From Adlercreutzia caecimuris B7 (GTDB lineage: Bacteria > Actinomycetota > Coriobacteriia > Coriobacteriales > Eggerthellaceae): 64,000 bases of DNA. The position numbers were made by a program, and so were the translations under genes. The DNA is taken from assembly GCF_000403355.2 (NCBI RefSeq), contig NZ_KE159646.1, positions 514,424 through 578,423 on the forward strand, given 5' to 3'. Of this stretch, positions 40,685 through 48,248 are shown piece after piece (within the stretch, counting starts at the first letter, position 1; every line of letters starts with the position of its first letter). Below the pieces are notes generated by a model. That model saw only the letters and a program-made list of their open reading frames with translations, made no database searches and was not told the DNA's origin.

Positions 40685-41584
40685 ATGGTGGCGACGGGTG
40701 CAGCGACCCATGGGCGGCAGGTGGAGCGGGTTCTCTGGATCGTTCTCGCCTTGAACTTGATGGTGGCGGCGGCGAAGTTCTTCTACGGTCTCGCCTCGGG
40801 GTCCGCCTCGATGCAGGCCGACGGCATCCACTCGGTGTTCGACTCGCTCGGCAACGTCATCGGGCTCATCGGTATCAGCCTGGCGGCCCGTCCCGCCGAT
40901 GCGGGGCACCCCTACGGACACTCCAAGTTCGAGACCTACGGCTCGCTTGCCATCGGCGTGCTGCTGCTCGTAGCCGCCTTCGAGGTGGGCACGAGCGCCG
41001 TGGCGAAGCTGGCGAGCCAGAGCTACACGGCGAGCGTGACGCCGGTCTCCTTCGCCGTGATGGTGGGCACGCTTGCGGTGAATGTGGGTGTGACGATGTA
41101 CGAGCGTCGTGCCGGGCGTCGCCTGCACAGCGAGATTCTCGCAGCCGATGCGGCCCACACCCTCTCGGATGCCTTCGTGTCCATCGGGGTCATCGTGGGA
41201 CTTGCCTTCGTGGCGGCGGGCTTTCCCGTGGCCGATCCGGTCATGGCGCTCGTGGTTACCGTGGCTATCCTCTTCTCGGCTATCGGCGTGTTTCGCGCGG
41301 GTCTGCGCACCTTGTCCGACCATGCTCGCATTCCCGCTGACGAGGTGATCCGGTCCGCTTCGGCAGTGGAGGGGGTAAGGTCGGTGCACGCCGTGCGCAC
41401 CCGCGGTACCGAGGCCGAGGTGTACTGCGATCTGCATGTTCTGGTAGATCCGCAGATGACGGTTATGATCGCCCACGGTTTAGGCGATGAGGTGGAAGCG
41501 GCGGTGCAGGCGCGGTTTCCCCAGGTAAAGGAAGTGCTTGTCCATATAGAGCCCGATACGGCTGCCGAGCGGGCCGAAGAGTAG
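40685..41584 (+). CDS. Cation diffusion facilitator family metal exporter
   Basis: A 299-residue CDF transporter that exports divalent metals (Zn, Fe, Mn or Co) in exchange for protons. It has six membrane helices in the first ~210 residues and a cytoplasmic C-terminal domain (about 215-295). Metal-site motifs ADGIHSVFDSLGN in helix 2 and HPYGHSKFE are visible, with AADAAHTLSDAFVS in helix 5. The ATG start lies close behind the tRNA-Leu terminator. The metal cannot be told from these residues alone, though terC with its Mn riboswitch is near. Confidence 0.9.
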   Translation: MVATGAATHGRQVERVLWIVLALNLMVAAAKFFYGLASGSASMQADGIHSVFDSLGNVIGLIGISLAARPADAGHPYGHSKFETYGSLAIGVLLLVAAFEVGTSAVAKLASQSYTASVTPVSFAVMVGTLAVNVGVTMYERRAGRRLHSEILAADAAHTLSDAFVSIGVIVGLAFVAAGFPVADPVMALVVTVAILFSAIGVFRAGLRTLSDHARIPADEVIRSASAVEGVRSVHAVRTRGTEAEVYCDLHVLVDPQMTVMIAHGLGDEVEAAVQARFPQVKEVLVHIEPDTAAERAEE

Positions 41585-41621
41585 CGCCGCAGACGGCAAT
41601 GCGACGGCGGCCGTAGCCGCT

Positions 41622-42554
41622 CTAGGCGCTGAAGCGGATGCCGACGAAGAAGGCGGTGTTGGGCAGCCCCGAGATGTCGTACACTTCCGACAGATCGATG
41701 ACCGACACGCGCCAGGTATACTTTTCGCCATCGGACTTCACGGTGCCCGCCTGGTACGTGTTGCCCGAGTCGTCGACGCCCGAGTCGGTCACCTTGGCAT
41801 TCTCGAGCCCCTCGGCCTGCATGGCGTTTTGCACGGCTGCTTCGATGGAGCCGGAGTCGAAATCGGCATAGCGAACGCGCATGCTCGTGCCGGCCTTACG
41901 GGATACATCCAGCGTCCAGGCACCTTTGAGCAGACGCACGGCATCGGCGGCCGCGAGCCGGTCGATGCCCTTCACGTACATAAGGCCCGCTTCCTCGACG
42001 GTCATGTCCGGTGGCAGCTTGATGACCTCGAAGCCCCCGTCGGGGTTCGTGCCCACCGGCGTGCGCTCGTAGAGGGTGAGTCCCGCCTCTGACAGCGACG
42101 TCATGATATCCTCGTCGTTTTCAGGCATGAGCTGAGCTATCTGGGGAAGATCCAGCGATACCTCGCGGGTGAGGTTTTCCTGGAGCGCCTGCTGCTGGCG
42201 AATGGGCTCGTTTAAGATCTGGTCGAAGTACTTGGTCAAAAACAGGCCGCCGATGAGCGCGGCTACGGCCATGGCGGCGAACATGATGGCGCGCACGCGG
42301 GCGGGCATCTCCTGGGGCCGGGTGAGCTCGGCGCCGTCCAGGTAGGACACATCCCCGATGCGCACCGTGCTTTTCTGGCGGTGGAACAGCTGATCCCACA
42401 GAGGACGCCGTTCAGTGGGGGCGGCCGCCCTTGCATGGGAATGGCGGGGGCGGGCAGTCTGGCCGGCGCTTGCGGTCTCGTCGATATCGGGGGCCTGGCC
42501 GGCAGCGGCGGAATCGGCCGCCGACGGGAGCAGGTTCGTTGCTTCTTGAGTCAT
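41622..42554 (-). CDS. Single-pass membrane protein of unknown function
   Basis: About 310 residues, family not recognised. An N-terminal cytoplasmic part (1-95) is rich in Ala/Pro/Arg and contains VRIGDVSYLDGAELTRPQEM. One membrane helix (about 102-122) follows, then an external domain with TLYERTPVGTNPDGGFEV and two alpha/beta segments. ATG at 42554 is chosen for AGGAG about 10 bases upstream; the frame opens further upstream, over the riboswitch, and those starts are not credible. It is divergent from the terC riboswitch. Confidence 0.65.
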   Translation of the reverse strand: MTQEATNLLPSAADSAAAGQAPDIDETASAGQTARPRHSHARAAAPTERRPLWDQLFHRQKSTVRIGDVSYLDGAELTRPQEMPARVRAIMFAAMAVAALIGGLFLTKYFDQILNEPIRQQQALQENLTREVSLDLPQIAQLMPENDEDIMTSLSEAGLTLYERTPVGTNPDGGFEVIKLPPDMTVEEAGLMYVKGIDRLAAADAVRLLKGAWTLDVSRKAGTSMRVRYADFDSGSIEAAVQNAMQAEGLENAKVTDSGVDDSGNTYQAGTVKSDGEKYTWRVSVIDLSEVYDISGLPNTAFFVGIRFSA

Positions 42555-42612
42555 GGATGTTGGCTCCTGAGGTGATTCTCGTTCAGTCACGATGTTGTTG
42601 CCGATTATACCA

Positions 42613-42641
42613 TTGCGATGGGGCGGGGCCTTTGTTAGGAT
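42613..42641 (+). promoter_or_regulatory. Promoter of the terC leader
   Basis: TTGCGA (42613-42618) and TAGGAT (42636-42641), spacer 17 bases; transcription would begin near 42648, just before the riboswitch. Confidence 0.55.
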
Positions 42642-42649
42642 GGGGAAAC

Positions 42650-42759
42650 CCCACGGGGGAGTAGCTGGCGCGGTGCGCGGTTCGTTCAACATCGTGGTCA
42701 CGGTTTTCCGCGCAAGCGGTAACGGCGGCCTGGCGAACCTTAAATAGCGAGACTCGTGG
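42650..42759 (+). promoter_or_regulatory. yybP-ykoY (Mn2+) riboswitch
   Basis: The conserved 5' box GGGGGAGTAGC (42655-42665) and 3' box GCGAGACT (42747-42754) are brought together by a closing stem CCACG/CGTGG (42651-42655 with 42755-42759). The internal loops and stems match the yybP-ykoY layout, which commonly sits before terC-type genes. In known members Mn2+ binding stabilises the closing stem. Confidence 0.8.
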
Positions 42760-42809
42760 TGCAAGCTTGCACGGTAGATGCGGCAAGGTTGCACCACGAG
42801 TCTTTTTTT
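42751..42809 (+). terminator. Riboswitch expression-platform terminator
   Basis: A perfect 14-bp stem (GACTCGTGGTGCAA with TTGCACCACGAGTC), a 24-base loop and seven T. Its left arm reuses the 3' half of the riboswitch closing stem, so the two structures exclude each other: Mn2+ should prevent termination and turn terC on. Confidence 0.85.
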
Positions 42810-42844
42810 GTGGCCGGCATTACCGTTGAGACGAGGAGGAACAA

Positions 42845-43753
42845 GTGGATCTGTCGATTTTCACCACCCCGGAGGCCTGGATCAGTCTGCTGACGCTGAT
42901 CTTTCTGGAGGTCGTTCTGGGCGTGGACAACCTGGTGTTCATTTCCATCACCACCAACCGCCTGCCTGCGGAAAAGCAGCACATCGGCCGCAAGTTGGGC
43001 TTGGCTGGCGCCCTGGTCATGCGCATCCTGTTCCTGTGCTTTGCCTCGTATCTGGTGCACATGACCACGCCGCTGTTCACGCTCGATGTGGGCGTGTGGA
43101 GCCACGGGTTCTCGGTGCGCGACATCGTCATGCTCGCTGGCGGCGCCTACCTCATATATAAGGGCATTCGCGAGCTTATCGACGTGCTCGCCCTCACCGA
43201 GATCAAGGCCGAGACGTCCGAGGCGCACAAAGCCGCCCATCTGATCGGGCTGCCCCAAGCCGTGGGCACCATCATGGTGATGGATCTCGTCTTCTCCATC
43301 GATTCGGTCATTACCGCCGTGGGCTTGGCCGAGCATCTTATCATCATGATCTTGGCCGTCATGATCGCCGTGATCATCATGATGGTCTTCATCGACCCCA
43401 TCTCGAATTTCATCAACAGCCATCCCGAGATGAAGATCTTGGCGCTCGTGTTCATTTGCGCTATCGGCGTGCTGCTCGTGCTCGATTCCGCTGGCATTCA
43501 CACCTCCATCGAGGTGCTCGATATGCACATGGAGAAGCTCATGGTGTACTTTGCCATGATCTTCGCCGTGGCCCTCGAACTCATTCAGATGCGGTTCAAT
43601 TCCAATCTGACCCGCTGGAAGAAGGAGCTTGCGGACGCGGCCATCGATACGGCCGTGGCCCGAGCCGAGGCCGGGGAAGCTCCTGCCGAGGTGGGCGAGC
43701 GCGCCAAGCGGTGCGTGGATGCCGCCATCGAGACGGGGGAGCGCGTGGAATAG
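42845..43753 (+). CDS. TerC family membrane protein (probable Mn2+ exporter)
   Basis: A 302-residue protein with seven to eight membrane helices. The TerC motifs EVVLGVDNLVFIS (about residues 21-33) and VMDLVFSIDSVITAVG (about 141-156) carry the paired membrane acidic residues. TerC proteins related to Alx/MeeF export manganese or load it onto secreted enzymes. The GTG start has GAGGAGGAA upstream. Control by a yybP-ykoY riboswitch fits manganese detoxification. The C-terminal ~50 residues are cytoplasmic and Ala/Glu-rich. Confidence 0.92.
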   Translation: MDLSIFTTPEAWISLLTLIFLEVVLGVDNLVFISITTNRLPAEKQHIGRKLGLAGALVMRILFLCFASYLVHMTTPLFTLDVGVWSHGFSVRDIVMLAGGAYLIYKGIRELIDVLALTEIKAETSEAHKAAHLIGLPQAVGTIMVMDLVFSIDSVITAVGLAEHLIIMILAVMIAVIIMMVFIDPISNFINSHPEMKILALVFICAIGVLLVLDSAGIHTSIEVLDMHMEKLMVYFAMIFAVALELIQMRFNSNLTRWKKELADAAIDTAVARAEAGEAPAEVGERAKRCVDAAIETGERVE

Positions 43754-43827
43754 GCGCCGTCATTGAGACGGCGCGCGTCGAATTGATGCCGCTCGGATCC
43801 GTTCGAGAAATTTTTTCGAAAAAGGGC

Positions 43828-43856
43828 TTGCATCCATCCGACGGTTCCCGTATAGT
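43828..43856 (+). promoter_or_regulatory. Promoter of the tRNA-Gly/Cys cluster
   Basis: TTGCAT (43828-43833) and TATAGT (43851-43856) with a 17-base spacer, 14 bases before tRNA-Gly. The -35 is the same as that of tRNA-Leu. Confidence 0.7.
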
Positions 43857-43869
43857 ATCACCTCGCGAT

Positions 43870-43945
43870 GCGGACATGGCTCAGCTGGTAGAGCATCACC
43901 TTGCCAAGGTGAGGGTCGCGGGTTCGAATCCCGTTGTCCGCTCCA
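43870..43945 (+). tRNA. tRNA-Gly (GCC), copy 1
   Basis: Acceptor GCGGACA/TGTCCGC, anticodon loop TTGCCAA (anticodon GCC), T-arm GGGTTCGAATCCC, encoded CCA. Identical to the copy at 44100. Confidence 0.96.
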
Positions 43946-43955
43946 TTGTCATCAG

Positions 43956-43990
43956 AAGGCCGGTCAGGCACTTGTTTGACCGGCCTTTTC
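43956..43990 (+). terminator. Hairpin between tRNA-Gly and tRNA-Cys
   Basis: An 11-bp stem AAGGCCGGTCA/TGACCGGCCTT with a 10-base loop and a TTC tail; it may reduce or stop transcription before tRNA-Cys. Confidence 0.7.
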
Positions 43991-44011
43991 AATGACAGCC
44001 GCCAAGGAAAT

Positions 44012-44085
44012 GGCGACGTGGCCAAGTGGTAAGGCAGAGGCCTGCAAAGCCTTCACCCCCGGTTCGAATCCGGGCGTCGCCTCCA
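44012..44085 (+). tRNA. tRNA-Cys (GCA)
   Basis: Acceptor GGCGACG/CGTCGCC, anticodon loop CTGCAAA (anticodon GCA), T-arm CGGTTCGAATCCG, encoded CCA. Confidence 0.95.
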
Positions 44086-44099
44086 ACCTTGCACCAAAT

Positions 44100-44175
44100 G
44101 CGGACATGGCTCAGCTGGTAGAGCATCACCTTGCCAAGGTGAGGGTCGCGGGTTCGAATCCCGTTGTCCGCTCCA
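44100..44175 (+). tRNA. tRNA-Gly (GCC), copy 2
   Basis: Base-for-base identical to the tRNA at 43870; the two copies flank tRNA-Cys, a likely recent duplication. Confidence 0.96.
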
Positions 44176-44183
44176 GAATCTCC

Positions 44184-44210
44184 AAGCTCCCCGCGGGGAG
44201 CTTTTCTTTT
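44184..44210 (+). terminator. Terminator after the tRNA cluster
   Basis: Stem AAGCTCCCC/GGGGAGCTT with a 2-base GC centre and a TTTTCTTTT tail. Confidence 0.8.
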
Positions 44211-44229
44211 CTCCGCATCCCCCGGGCGA

Positions 44230-44237
44230 GGAGGACG
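44230..44237. repeat. Target-site duplication, left copy
   Basis: GGAGGACG directly abuts the left end of the insertion sequence and is repeated exactly at 45630-45637. Confidence 0.85.
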
Positions 44238-44307
44238 GGGTTAGGTCTCAAAAAGTGTGTCTAGGCGTATTAGGGTTAGGTCTCAAAAAGTGTGTCTAGG
44301 CGTATTA
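44238..44307. repeat. Tandem duplication of the left terminal repeat
   Basis: Two perfect 35-bp copies, 44238-44272 and 44273-44307, in direct orientation. Only the outer copy is adjacent to the target duplication. Confidence 0.95.
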
Positions 44308-44318
44308 TTCACTACTGT

Positions 44319-45443
44319 CTAGAACCAACCCGTCTCCTTTGATCCACTCATTCTCATCTCACTCCATTCCGGCAGAGATGTTCCATGTTCATCAGGCGCC
44401 CCATCTTCGTGCTCTGATCTATTGGTGGCGAGCATGAACAGCCCTGCGACCTCTTCGTCCGTCTTCATCGTCTTGAGCATTTCCGCTTCACCGACTTTGT
44501 ACTCGGAGTGCAGATAGCACCACCAAAACGCAGCCTTGGCACGGCGTATGGTTGTAAGTCCCCGATGATGTTGAAGCATGAGTCGAATCTGGGCGTTGAC
44601 GCCACCTTCGATCACGTTGTTGGTCGAGTCCCATACTCCTCCCAGACTCTCCTGCATCTCGGCGAACGTGAACAGCGTCCTGTCCCGGACGAGACCGTTG
44701 AGGGAATGCCGCGCGCTCCTGAGACGCTCGTGGACGTATTGTTTGCGGCCGTCCTTCAAGGTGAATTCACGCAGGAACCTCTCCCATTTGGAGCACCATT
44801 CCGCATAATCCGCCAGCCACTTCGCTGCGCCATCCGCTCCTTTGATCTTCGGAAGGGCGCGGGCAAGATCGAGCAGTTCCCGGCCGCAGTCGAGCTTCGG
44901 GCGCATGGTCGTCCTGCGTATTACCTGCCTCCTCACATGGACGAGACAGCGCTGTACCGAGGTGTCGGGCCATATCGCCTTCGCCGCTTTCTTGAAGCCC
45001 GATCCGCCATCGGTGACCACCATGGTCGGAGGCGCCACCTTGGCCATGAGGGCCGCCCAGGATGCCGAGCACTCGCTCTCGGCCAGATGCCATGCCACAA
45101 CATGCCTTTTGGTGCAGGCGATAAGCACCACGAGCCGTTTGGAGATATAGATCCCGTCAACGAACAGGACATCATGGACCTCACCGGCAAAGTCCGGCAG
45201 CGGCCAAAGGGACCAAAATCTCTGCGCCCGACGCTCGAAGGTCGCCTTCGAACACCTCTGTTCCTTGAGCGAGCCCTTACCCATGAGCCACCCGAGGAAT
45301 GCCTTAAGCTGCTTGGCGGAATTGTCTATCCGATGGGTTTTGGATGCCCCGCAGGACTTGCAGCGCCACCTCTGAGCACCCGCTTCGGTCTTGCCGTTTC
45401 TCTTCATCGATGCCCCGCATGCGCCGCACTTTGGATTGTCCAC
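44319..45443 (-). CDS. IS1249-like transposase
   Basis: A 374-residue DDE-type transposase of the Mutator/IS256 group. The N-terminal zinc ribbon CGACGASM...CKSCGAS is typical of IS1249-type proteins. Catalytic acidic residues are in DVLFVDGIYIS (first Asp), MVVTDGGSGF (second Asp) and the C-terminal NNVIEGGVNA (Glu). GTG start with GGGAG 7 bases before it. The gene is full length and intact, so the element may still move. Confidence 0.88.
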   Translation of the reverse strand: MDNPKCGACGASMKRNGKTEAGAQRWRCKSCGASKTHRIDNSAKQLKAFLGWLMGKGSLKEQRCSKATFERRAQRFWSLWPLPDFAGEVHDVLFVDGIYISKRLVVLIACTKRHVVAWHLAESECSASWAALMAKVAPPTMVVTDGGSGFKKAAKAIWPDTSVQRCLVHVRRQVIRRTTMRPKLDCGRELLDLARALPKIKGADGAAKWLADYAEWCSKWERFLREFTLKDGRKQYVHERLRSARHSLNGLVRDRTLFTFAEMQESLGGVWDSTNNVIEGGVNAQIRLMLQHHRGLTTIRRAKAAFWWCYLHSEYKVGEAEMLKTMKTDEEVAGLFMLATNRSEHEDGAPDEHGTSLPEWSEMRMSGSKETGWF

Positions 45444-45594
45444 ACCAAGCTCCCGTCCAGATTCAACTTTTCTTTGGGAAAAGAATGTCTGAACAGGGAC
45501 GTCAAGAGCAAGCCGGACACACTTTTTGAGACTCCCAAAAGTTGGGCCGTACCAACTTTTTGACCTAAAAAGAGCTATATGATCTGGGAGAATG

Positions 45595-45629
45595 TATGAT
45601 TCTTAGACACACCTTTTGAGAATTAACCC
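45595..45629. repeat. Right terminal inverted repeat
   Basis: Reads inward as the partner of the left end, with about 8 differences over 35 bases. A better match to the left core (17 identical bases) lies further inside at 45515-45532. Confidence 0.8.
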
Positions 45630-45761
45630 GGAGGACGCGAGCGGAGTCGATTTCAGGTCGAAACGAGATGCCGCCTTCCTTGCTCATGCGCACAAAAACA
45701 GGGGGAGCGCTGTGGTACTATGGCGGCAGACGTACCGATTGGCCGAGAGAGGCGGTGCCCT

Positions 45762-46178
45762 ATGGAGACGAGCAAGGTGAAGTGCCGCGAGTGCAAGACG
45801 CGAGCGACCCAGTACGAGGGGATGCTGCCCACGGCGGGCATCGCCAAGGTGCTCGTTGCCGGTATCGCCATCTATGTGGTGGGTTTGTGGGTGCTCGTGG
45901 CCCTCGCGGGGTTCACGACCGGCAATGAGGCCGAGGCGGGCTTCATGGACATGCTGATACTGCTCGCCGTGGCCGTGACCGCCGCCACAGCGGGCGTGGT
46001 CTGGTGGATGGTGCGTCCCAAGTGGGGGAAAGTGGTCATTTGCGACAAGTGCGGCGCCCGCTATGCGGTCACCTTGCCTCCCAAGTACGCCAACGACTGG
46101 GACTTTGACAAGATAGCCCCGCGCAAGGCCCCCGAATTGTCCGAGGGGGCCGATAAGGACGCGGGGGCAGACTGCTAG
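45762..46178 (+). CDS. Small zinc-ribbon membrane protein of unknown function
   Basis: About 138 residues. An N-terminal CRECKT and a C-terminal CDKCGARY form two CxxC halves that could bind one zinc, separated by two membrane helices (about residues 24-48 and 58-82). The C-terminal tail is acidic. ATG at 45762 has GAGAGAGG upstream; an earlier in-frame ATG at 45720 overlaps a TACTAT -10-like box and is less likely. Function unknown. Confidence 0.65.
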   Translation: METSKVKCRECKTRATQYEGMLPTAGIAKVLVAGIAIYVVGLWVLVALAGFTTGNEAEAGFMDMLILLAVAVTAATAGVVWWMVRPKWGKVVICDKCGARYAVTLPPKYANDWDFDKIAPRKAPELSEGADKDAGADC

Positions 46179-46260
46179 GCGGCCGGCTCCGGCGAGCGGC
46201 CCGATCGGATCGCCGCTCCGCAGCGCCATCGGCACGTTTTGAAGATGACGAAATTTTCCT

Positions 46261-46288
46261 TTGACAGCCAATGACTTTCTGTTAAACT
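46261..46288 (+). promoter_or_regulatory. Promoter of tRNA-Val
   Basis: Perfect TTGACA (46261-46266) and TAAACT (46283-46288) with a 16-base spacer. Confidence 0.65.
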
Positions 46289-46328
46289 ACTATCTCGCTG
46301 CAGCAGAGACGTTGCATTTGCCCTGAAT

Positions 46329-46403
<75 letters not shown>

Positions 46404-46415
46404 TGAATCTTCGAG

Positions 46416-46441
46416 CGGAGGCTACGGCCTCCGTTTTCTTT
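46416..46441 (+). terminator. Terminator after tRNA-Val
   Basis: Stem CGGAGGC/GCCTCCG with loop TACG, then TTTTCTTTT. Confidence 0.85.
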
Positions 46442-46591
46442 TGCCTCCATTGAGCGTGCCGCTCCGTCTGCCCGCCCATTGCTCAATTTGTTACGCAGTC
46501 GTTACGGTGGAAAATTCCCAATCGTTTGCCCGATGGGTCGGGTATCATGGTGTGCAATGCTTAGTACCCCTATCAAGGAGCTGGTCTCATC

Positions 46592-48088
46592 ATGAGCAAG
46601 GAAGCATTGGCATCCACCGGGGCCGATGGGTCCCAATCGTCCGACGGCGTGACGAATCCGAACGGCATCGGGCTGTTCCGTCTCGTTACCACGGTCATCA
46701 CCCTCATCGTCGGCGCCGGCGTGTTCACCCTGGCCGGCGACCAGGCTGCCGGAGGGGCGAGCGGCGCTGCCATCATTACCGCCTGGTCCATTTCGGCCGT
46801 CGGCGTGTTCTGCCTCGTCATGACGTTCTTCGCGCTCTCCCGCGTGAAGCCCGATCTGAAGGGCGGCATCTACACCTACGCGAGCACCGGCTTCGGCGAC
46901 TTCCTCGGCTTCAACTCCGCCTGGGGCTACTGGATCAGCGCGCTTCTGTGCACGGTCAGCTTCTCGGCGCTGCTGTTCGGGGCCCTGTCCTACTTCTTCC
47001 CGATCTTCGGCTCCGGCACCGATCTGGCCGCCGTCATCGGCGCCTCGGTTATCATCTGGTTCTACGCCTTCCTCGTGAGCCGCGGCATCAGCGAGGTGAC
47101 GCTCATCAACGCGGTCATCACCATCTCGAAGTTCGTGCCGCTGCTCATCGCCATCATCGCCATCATCTTCCTGGGGGCCTTCAACCCCGAGATCTTCATG
47201 GCCAACCTGCAGACCGGCGCCGATCCCGAGCTCGCCTTCGTCGATCAGGTGCAGTCGGCTATGATGGTGACCATCTGGGTGTTCATCGGCATCGAGGGCG
47301 CCGTGGCCATCTCCGGGCGCGCCCGCAAATCGAAGGACGTGGGCAAGGCCACCATCACCGCGTTCGTCTGCGTGCTCACGCTGTACATGATGGTGTCGCT
47401 TCTGTCCATGGGCGTTATGCCGCTCTCCGACCTGGCGACGCTGGAGAACCCGGCGCTTGCCTACGTGATGCAGGCCGCCGTGGGCGATTGGGGCGCTATC
47501 CTCATCAACTTCGCCGTGTCGCTCTCGCTCATCGGCGCCATGCTCGGCTATACGGTACTGGCCAGCGAATCGCCCTTCGAGGCCGCCGAGGAGGGCGTGT
47601 TCATTAGGGCCTTCACCAAGACGAACAAGAAGGGCGCGCCGGTGGTCACGCTCGTGGTGACGAACTGCATCATCGAGCTCTTCCTCATCACGTGGCTGTT
47701 CACCGACTCCACCTACCAGTTCTTCTACACCCTGTCGGCCGGCATGATCCTTCTGCCCTATCTGCTGTCGGCAGCTTACTTTGCGAAGGTGGCCTTCAAA
47801 GAGCCCGAGGCCTTCCGCGGCAAGCTCGCCGCCCCTTTGTGGTTCTGGCGTATTCTCGGCGTTCTCGGTGTTGTCTACAGCCTGTTCCTATCGTGGGCTG
47901 CCGGGGCGCTCGGCCTCATCCTCATGTGTCTGCTGTATCTGCCGGGTATCGTCATGTACATCTGGGGCAAGCACGAGCGTGGCGAGAAGTGCTTCCAGAA
48001 CACGCGCGACAAGGTGGTGCTCGCCATCATCGTTCTGGCGGCCTGCGTGTCGGTGTACCTGCTTGTGACCACGCCGGGCCTCGTGTAG
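46592..48088 (+). CDS. APC-family basic amino acid/polyamine antiporter (arginine/ornithine type)
   Basis: A 498-residue transporter with 12-13 membrane helices. The helix-1 motif IVGAGVFTLAGDQA (about residues 41-54) and the conserved GGIYTYASTGFGDFLGFNSAWGYW-type region match the APA subfamily, which includes arginine/ornithine and lysine antiporters. ATG with AAGGAG 8 bases upstream. Arginine breakdown by the deiminase route is common in Eggerthellaceae and needs such an exchanger, but no arc genes are adjacent, so the substrate is inferred. A terminator follows. Confidence 0.85.
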   Translation: MSKEALASTGADGSQSSDGVTNPNGIGLFRLVTTVITLIVGAGVFTLAGDQAAGGASGAAIITAWSISAVGVFCLVMTFFALSRVKPDLKGGIYTYASTGFGDFLGFNSAWGYWISALLCTVSFSALLFGALSYFFPIFGSGTDLAAVIGASVIIWFYAFLVSRGISEVTLINAVITISKFVPLLIAIIAIIFLGAFNPEIFMANLQTGADPELAFVDQVQSAMMVTIWVFIGIEGAVAISGRARKSKDVGKATITAFVCVLTLYMMVSLLSMGVMPLSDLATLENPALAYVMQAAVGDWGAILINFAVSLSLIGAMLGYTVLASESPFEAAEEGVFIRAFTKTNKKGAPVVTLVVTNCIIELFLITWLFTDSTYQFFYTLSAGMILLPYLLSAAYFAKVAFKEPEAFRGKLAAPLWFWRILGVLGVVYSLFLSWAAGALGLILMCLLYLPGIVMYIWGKHERGEKCFQNTRDKVVLAIIVLAACVSVYLLVTTPGLV

Positions 48089-48117
48089 CCCGCCGGCGCT
48101 TTCTTCGCTCGCAACAA

Positions 48118-48149
48118 ACAGCGGCCCCAGCGTTTGCCGGGGCCGCTGT
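48118..48149. terminator. Terminator after the antiporter gene
   Basis: An 11-bp stem ACAGCGGCCCC/GGGGCCGCTGT with a 10-base loop between convergent genes. Confidence 0.7.
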
Positions 48150-48248
48150 CGTGTTTAGGGTCGAATGCGAGGGCGAATCGTGGTCAGGCTCGGGTGTCAT
48201 CAACCGTTCGGGCGGTGCATGGCGTGGCTTGTTCCGGCTGTGCGGTTC

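Larger units (their letters stand above)
44238..45629. mobile_element. Insertion sequence, IS1249-like (IS256/Mutator group), 1,392 bp
   Basis: Terminal inverted repeats of 35 bp: the left end GGGTTAGGTCTCAAAAAGTG (start) and the right end, read inward from 45629, GGGTTAATTCTCAAAAGGTG, imperfect after the first bases. An exact 8-bp target duplication flanks it. It carries one transposase gene on the minus strand. The left end repeat is present twice in tandem, and an extra copy of the right-end core lies inside at 45515-45532. It is inserted just past the tRNA-Gly/Cys cluster. Confidence 0.85.

Noticed and set aside
43870-44175. Repeated 76-base units that could suggest a CRISPR array.
   Set aside because: They are two identical tRNA-Gly genes around a tRNA-Cys gene. 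No CRISPR array was seen in the window.
44273-45536. A second complete insertion sequence nested in the first.
   Set aside because: The inner ends have no target duplication, and only one transposase exists; the outer ends with the 8-bp duplication explain the insertion.
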